Shown here one piece after another: positions 61,622-64,000 of a stretch of DNA of 64,000 nt (position 1 is its first letter; every line of letters starts with the position of its first letter). Location: positions 62,001 through 126,000 of the forward strand of contig CAZKEF010000006.1 of NCBI GenBank assembly GCA_964551735.1. The letters run 5' to 3'. The notes under the pieces are model-generated. The model did no database searches. It was not told the origin of the DNA and saw nothing but the letters and a program-made list of their open reading frames with translations. The DNA is from DAOUAT01 sp964551735. GTDB taxonomy: Bacteria; Chloroflexota; Anaerolineae; CG2-30-64-16. The position numbers and the translations under genes were made by a program.

Positions 61622-61670
61622 CAACCCAATAATAGGACGCGGACGAGCGCGGACAAACGCGGATGAAATC
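61622..61670 (-). repeat. Right (inverted) copy of the ~50-bp flanking element
   Basis: On the minus strand it reads GATTTCATCCGCG, two units of GTCCGCG type, then TCCTATTATTGGGTTG, matching 59560-59615 in inverted orientation. The metallophosphoesterase ATG at 61663 lies inside it. Confidence 0.75.
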
Positions 61671-62595
61671 TAAGTCTCTATCACGTCGAAACTTTCTCAA
61701 AGGGATCGCCGGCGCGGCGGCCGGCCTGCCGCTGGCGGCCGCGGGCTACGCCTTCGGGGTGGAGCCCGCGTGGCTGGAGGTCACCGAGACCGACGTCCCC
61801 CTGCCAGGCCTGGCCCCGGCGTTCGACGGCTTCCGCATCGTCCTGGTCAGCGACCTGCACTACGGCGGCTACCTGCCATTGGCGCGGCTCCAACGCGTCG
61901 TGCGCACGGTGAACGCGCTGGACGCCGACCTGATCGCGCTGACCGGCGACTTCGTGAGCCACCCGCGCACCGCGGCGTATCTCGCGGCGCGGGTGCAAGG
62001 ACTGCCGCAGCTCGAGCGCACGCACGCGTCCGCTGCGGAGGCGACCTTCGGGGTCTGCATCCCCGAAGTGGCCGGGATGCGGGCGCGGGAGGGCGCGCTG
62101 GCGGTGCTGGGCAACCACGACCACTGGGTGGACGCGGCGGCCGGCCGGCGCTACCTTGCAGCGCACGGCATCGAGCTGGTCGAGAACCGCTATCATGTGC
62201 TGAAACGTGGCGGTAGCCAACTCGTGGTCGCGGGCGTGGATGACCTGTGGACGGGCCAGCAGGACCTTCCCGCGGCGTTCGCGGGCGCGCCCCCGGCCGA
62301 CCGGGCCCCGCGCATCCTGCTGTGCCACAACCCGGACTTCGCGGTGAATCCCGGCCTGCCCCGCCACGGCGTGCGCTTGATGCTGTGCGGCCACACCCAC
62401 GGCGGCCAGGTCTACCTCCCCGGCCTGGGCGCGCCGGTCCTCCCCATCCGCCACAAGCAGTTCGCCCGCGGCCTGGTGGCGGCCGCCTGGGGCCACGTCT
62501 ACATCACCCGCGGCATCGGGCAGACCTCCCCGCCCGTGCGCGTGTTGGCGCGGCCGGAGGTGGCGGTGATCCGGTTGCGAAGCGGATCAATGTGA
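61663..62595 (+). CDS. Tat-exported metallophosphoesterase (YkuE-like)
   Basis: A 310-residue calcineurin-like phosphoesterase. The N-terminus SRRNFLKGIAGAAAG is a twin-arginine signal. The metal-binding motifs are complete: VLVSDLHYGGYLP (D-x-H), ALTGDFVSHP (G-D), AVLGNHDHW (G-N-H-D), LLCHNPDF and LMLCGHTHGGQVYLPGLG (G-H-T-H). Relatives such as YkuE act on periplasmic phosphate esters or lipid-linked phosphates. The start lies inside a repeat element and has no clear ribosome-binding site. It ends only five bases from the stop of the convergent regulator gene. Confidence 0.85.
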   Translation: MKSKSLSRRNFLKGIAGAAAGLPLAAAGYAFGVEPAWLEVTETDVPLPGLAPAFDGFRIVLVSDLHYGGYLPLARLQRVVRTVNALDADLIALTGDFVSHPRTAAYLAARVQGLPQLERTHASAAEATFGVCIPEVAGMRAREGALAVLGNHDHWVDAAAGRRYLAAHGIELVENRYHVLKRGGSQLVVAGVDDLWTGQQDLPAAFAGAPPADRAPRILLCHNPDFAVNPGLPRHGVRLMLCGHTHGGQVYLPGLGAPVLPIRHKQFARGLVAAAWGHVYITRGIGQTSPPVRVLARPEVAVIRLRSGSM

Positions 62596-62600
62596 CGGCC

Positions 62601-64000
62601 CTATGGCTCAGCACGCGCCCACGCAGCCATCAGCGCCTGCGCTTCCGCCAACTCCGCCTCATCGAACCCCTCGAGGCAGCGGTCACATACCTCCGCCATC
62701 AAGTGGTAGGCATTGGCCTGGTCACCGCGTGCCGCCCACAAGCAGGCCAGTGTCCGGGCGGCGCGCAGCTCCCACAGCAGCGCGCCCTGTTCACGAGCGA
62801 TCGCAACAGCGCGTTGCAAGCATGTTTCCGCATCAGGGCCAGCGTCCACTGCGCCGAACTGCGCCAGGATCTCCCCCCGCGCGCGCCAGAGCTCGGCCAG
62901 CAGGTACCGAGGGCCGGCCTCCGACACGGCGATCCCTTCGATAATCGCGGCCCGCGCGGCTTCCGGGTCTCCGGCCTGAGCCAGCGTTCGCGCCAGCACC
63001 AGGTGCATGAACGGCTGGAAGAGCTGCATTCCACTACCCTTCCAGGCAGCCATACCGCCGCGGATGTGCGCCAGGCCGGCAGTCGAATGACCGGATTGGA
63101 CCTCGCTCCAGCCTTGCAGCACCTGGCTGGCTGCGTGCCAGATGGGCAAATCCTCTGCACTGGCGATCTGAGCAAGCTCAGCATCGAGGGCGGACGCCGT
63201 AACCAGAGGGCCGGACGCTGAACGCAACACGCTGAGCACCGACAGGTGCAGTGCGGTCAGCGCAGGGAACCCCGCCTGCCGGCTCCGCGCCAGGCATTCG
63301 GCCGCTAACTGCAGCGCCTGCTCCGTCTGCCCCCGGGCGAGCCGCGCCAATGCATACCACACCAGGTATGTGACATCAATATCGGGCGTGTGCAGCGCAG
63401 GGAGCGCCAACTCGCTGCGACGAAGAACGGCGGTGGCCCGTTCGAAGTACTGAATCGCGACGTCCTTGTGATCTCTGACGGAAACACACCCCAGGTACGC
63501 ATAGCCCCTGGCAACCCAGATCGGTGACTGCATCGTTTCTGCCCGTTCAGTGAGCAGCTCAGCCCAGCGACGCCCAATCTCGCCGGGGCCGCGCGCGATG
63601 GCCGCGGCGGTCAACAAACCGAGGATATCACAATCCCAATCCGGCGGATCGCCTGGCCGCAACAGGTCGCGGGCCTCGGTCGCGTAGGTGATCACCTCTG
63701 GCGCGGCCCAATTCTGCTGCGCATGGGCGTCGGCCAGCGCCATCAGCAGTTCCAGCTCGCGATAGCGGCGCTCCTCGGACGGCGGCGTCGTGCGAATCAA
63801 CACCAGGCCGCGTTCGTACCGCCGGATTGCTTCGCGGAGCGCGGCCAGGCGCAGGGCGCGACGGCCGGCGAGCAGGTAATAGCCCACCGCCCGATCCGCC
63901 AGGCCCGCAGCATCGAAGTGGTGCGCTAGCCGGGGCGCCAGGTCATCGGGGATCGCGCCCGCCGCGTCCCGGCGCAGCGCCTCCAGCCCCTCGGCCGCGG
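62601..64000 (-). CDS. C-terminal TPR part of a large ATPase/adenylate-cyclase-like regulator (cut by window edge)
   Basis: The visible 466 codons form an all-helical TPR/Pfam MalT-like repeat array: ALRLAALREAIRRYERGLVL, ARGYAYLGCVSVRDHKDVAI, HLVLARTLAQAGDPEAARAA, LQRAVAIAREQGALLWELRA. The frame stays open through 64000; the upstream end reads LAPRLAHHFDAAGLADRAVG, the linker that in AAA-ATPase/guanylate-cyclase-like and SARP-type regulators precedes the repeats. The N-terminal effector and P-loop domains lie outside. The C-terminus ends MAAWARAEP. Confidence 0.8.
   Translation of the reverse strand, partial: AAEGLEALRRDAAGAIPDDLAPRLAHHFDAAGLADRAVGYYLLAGRRALRLAALREAIRRYERGLVLIRTTPPSEERRYRELELLMALADAHAQQNWAAPEVITYATEARDLLRPGDPPDWDCDILGLLTAAAIARGPGEIGRRWAELLTERAETMQSPIWVARGYAYLGCVSVRDHKDVAIQYFERATAVLRRSELALPALHTPDIDVTYLVWYALARLARGQTEQALQLAAECLARSRQAGFPALTALHLSVLSVLRSASGPLVTASALDAELAQIASAEDLPIWHAASQVLQGWSEVQSGHSTAGLAHIRGGMAAWKGSGMQLFQPFMHLVLARTLAQAGDPEAARAAIIEGIAVSEAGPRYLLAELWRARGEILAQFGAVDAGPDAETCLQRAVAIAREQGALLWELRAARTLACLWAARGDQANAYHLMAEVCDRCLEGFDEAELAEAQALMAAWARAEP

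Overview
The window is a GC-rich, gene-dense bacterial chromosome segment with no rRNA, tRNA, CRISPR array or transposase that I can recognise. The gene set points to Chloroflexota (Anaerolineae/Caldilineae-like): a DUF3090 protein, a DUF4173 membrane protein, large secreted beta-propeller proteins with Thr/Pro linkers, many GT4 enzymes, and degenerate short tandem repeats between genes. This assignment is inference from gene content and style, not from a marker gene.

Layout. (1) Positions 1-25033 form a surface-glycan region, nearly all on the minus strand, in four transcription units. Unit A (9406 to beyond 1) holds an ABC exporter (wzm, wzt), two multidomain glycosyltransferases, a GT4 and a Rieske oxygenase cut by the window edge. 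Unit B (13849-9467) has a GT4, a DUF2723 membrane protein and a secreted glycoside-hydrolase-like protein, closed by a strong terminator. Unit C (16089-14457) is a single secreted four-repeat protein with its own promoter and terminator. Unit D (25033-16108) is an eight-gene operon: polyprenyl-phosphate GT2, two PMT-like membrane proteins, two GT4s, a methyltransferase, a flippase-like membrane protein and a lipoprotein. An orphan C-terminal piece of a PMT-like protein lies at 13912-14265. (2) Positions 25056-25857 are a small gene graveyard: the broken C-terminus of a pseudouridine-5'-phosphate glycosidase and a decayed toxin-antitoxin pair. (3) ssb (25946-26356) has a near-consensus promoter. 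(4) A TPP riboswitch with its own terminator controls thiN-thiB-thiP-thiQ (31546-26516). (5) A subtilase (31966-34854) and a 2393-residue secreted beta-propeller protein (42234-35053) converge on a shared bidirectional terminator. (6) Positions 42398-47675 carry rfbC, a GMC-type oxidoreductase, a DUF3090 protein and a thioredoxin-domain DUF255 protein. (7) A trehalose locus (53193-47738, minus) encodes a GH63-like hydrolase, otsA, a GT4 and otsB. It is preceded by a GH5 glycosidase and a DUF433/DUF5615 toxin-antitoxin pair. (8) A response regulator, a small membrane protein and a NarX-type histidine kinase form one operon (59215-55811). (9) A DUF4173 protein, a Tat-exported metallophosphoesterase and the C-terminal part of a TPR-type regulator end the window.

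The genes together suggest a cell that builds and exports a complex surface glycan and secretes large adhesive or proteolytic proteins. It also salvages thiamine under riboswitch control and makes trehalose. The most unusual signals are non-genic: two copies of a MITE-like nested palindrome, three heptanucleotide-period repeat tracts (one inside a coding sequence), and an inverted pair of about 50-bp elements flanking one gene. No single undescribed multi-gene system stands out clearly. The best candidates for new biology are the repeat families, the otsA-GT4-otsB arrangement, the Rieske-GT coupling and the four-repeat secreted protein.
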